Source: Prevotellaceae bacterium (GTDB taxonomy: Bacteria; Bacteroidota; Bacteroidia; Bacteroidales; Bacteroidaceae). From it: DNA of 22,994 nucleotides. Made by a program: the position numbers and the translations under genes. Of the stretch, positions 22,617-22,994 are shown piece by piece (positions within the stretch are counted from its first letter, which is position 1; each line of letters opens with the position of its first letter). The notes beneath the pieces are model-generated. The model was given only the letters and a program-made list of their open reading frames with translations, was not told the DNA's origin and did not search any database. Location of the stretch: the NCBI GenBank assembly GCA_022508685.1, contig JAFLUS010000003.1:1-22994 (forward strand), written 5' to 3'.

Positions 22617-22804
22617 TGTTCCTTGCGGACATCTATGTTTATTTACTCAATCACTTCTCGAACTACCACCTCGAAAAAGTAATTAAGAGTAATAAATCAA
22701 CCTCACGTTTGGGATGTACCCTATGGTGCAGATTTCCCATAATGTGAGGTGGGCTGTGGTAGGCCCGAGAAGTGTATGGCGAAAGTCTGCACTTTTCTTT
22801 TTTA
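22617..22804 (+). ncRNA. ssrS: Rod-like structured small RNA, candidate 6S RNA (Bacteroidales-1 type)
   Basis: About 188 nt lie between a promoter and a terminator with no open frame. They fold as one long rod: GCGGAC (22625-22630) with GTCTGC (22785-22790); CACTTCTCG (22652-22660) with CGAGAAGTG (22766-22774), 9 perfect pairs; CTACCAC (22663-22669) with GTGGTAG (22756-22762); a large asymmetric bubble (22670-22699 on the 5' side); then CCTCAC (22701-22706) with GTGAGG (22744-22749), TGGGA/TCCCA and an apical stem TGTACC-CTAT-GGTGCA. A closing stem, a purine-rich central bubble and an apical arm in about 190 nt are the layout of 6S RNA, which mimics open promoter DNA and holds RNA polymerase. 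The Bacteroidales-1 RNA motif has been proposed to be the 6S RNA of this order. The stems are seen; the family call is inference. Exact ends are approximate. Confidence 0.6.
22782..22804 (+). terminator. Terminator of the structured RNA
   Basis: AAAGT (22782-22786) pairs with ACTTT (22791-22795) around CTGC, followed by TCTTTTTTA. The stem is short, but the U-tract is good. The left arm shares bases with the closing stem of the RNA (GTCTGC at 22785-22790), so the two pairings compete. Confidence 0.55.
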
Positions 22805-22870
22805 TTAAAGGTTAGTGCTACTTGGTGAGAGTGACAACATATTAGTATTAACTTTTAATAATTACTCTTT

Positions 22871-22994
22871 ATGAAGAAATCAGTTTTGTTTGTTGGTGCA
22901 GCGACCATGCTGTTGCTGACATCGTGTGCAACCATGTTTTCCGGTTCCAAAGCAAAGGTAACCGTGAGAAACGATGAGGTAAGAACTCCTGTAA
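22871..22994 (+). CDS. Small lipoprotein, partial at right edge
   Basis: ATG at 22871 opens a frame of 41 codons that runs off the right edge. The first 19 residues are a lipoprotein signal peptide: MKKSVLFVGAATMLLL then the lipobox LTSC with Cys19 as the lipidated residue. The following ATMFSGSKAKVTVRND resembles short Bacteroidales lipoproteins whose mature part starts CAT-(M/L)-FSG, some of which carry PEGA-like repeats. With only 22 mature residues visible the family is a guess. It lies about 66 nt after the terminator of the structured RNA. Confidence 0.75.
   Translation, partial: MKKSVLFVGAATMLLLTSCATMFSGSKAKVTVRNDEVRTPV

Noticed and set aside
22617..22804. tmRNA, SRP RNA or RNase P RNA
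   Set aside because: No tRNA-like ends or peptide tag frame, no SRP tetraloop domain, and too short with a different fold for RNase P; a 6S-like rod fits better.

Overview
The window looks like chromosomal, housekeeping DNA from a Bacteroidales bacterium, most likely a Prevotella-like member of Bacteroidota. Three things point there: porU and porV of the type IX secretion system (Bacteroidota only), several Bacteroidales families of unknown function (DUF3256, DUF4290, HU-like protein with a winged helix), and promoters of the Bacteroidetes type (TTG, about 20 nt, TAnnTTTG) with few recognisable Shine-Dalgarno sites. Coding strands are GC-rich, which creates many long antisense open frames that are not genes. 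Genus level is inference.

Layout. Bases 1-2777 hold three minus-strand genes: a YqiA-type esterase cut by the left edge, the Na+/H+ antiporter nhaA, and a secreted DUF3256 protein. A divergent gene at 2880-3560 encodes a shortened CbpA-like J-protein and ends in a strong terminator. The gap 3561-3978 holds that terminator, an exact 5 x 22-nt tandem repeat and a strong hairpin. From 15741 down to 3979 runs a co-directional minus-strand block of ten tightly spaced genes: tsaB, DUF4290, murA, rimM, dxr, rseP, a FAH-family hydrolase, porU, porV and ispF. Much of it serves the cell envelope: peptidoglycan precursors (murA), the MEP route to isoprenoids (dxr, ispF), envelope proteolysis (rseP) and the sortase part of T9SS (porU, porV); tsaB and rimM serve translation.

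The divergent gap 15742-16107 carries four 15-nt dyads spaced exactly 21 nt, upstream of an HU-like DNA-binding protein gene (16108-16749). Next comes a minus-strand pair, a radical SAM protein and a DUF4130 protein, a poorly understood putative DNA modification/repair module. Divergent to it is the plus-strand operon yicC-gmk-nadD, which ends in a perfect palindrome that includes the nadD stop codon. thiL converges on it. The right end (22600-22805) carries a rod-like structured RNA that fits a Bacteroidales 6S RNA, followed by a truncated lipoprotein gene.

I saw no rRNA, tRNA, CRISPR array, insertion sequence or prophage. The least explained parts are the two intergenic repeat arrays, the structured RNA, the radical SAM/DUF4130 pair, the J-protein lacking one substrate-binding domain, and a MurA with Asp in place of the usual catalytic Cys.
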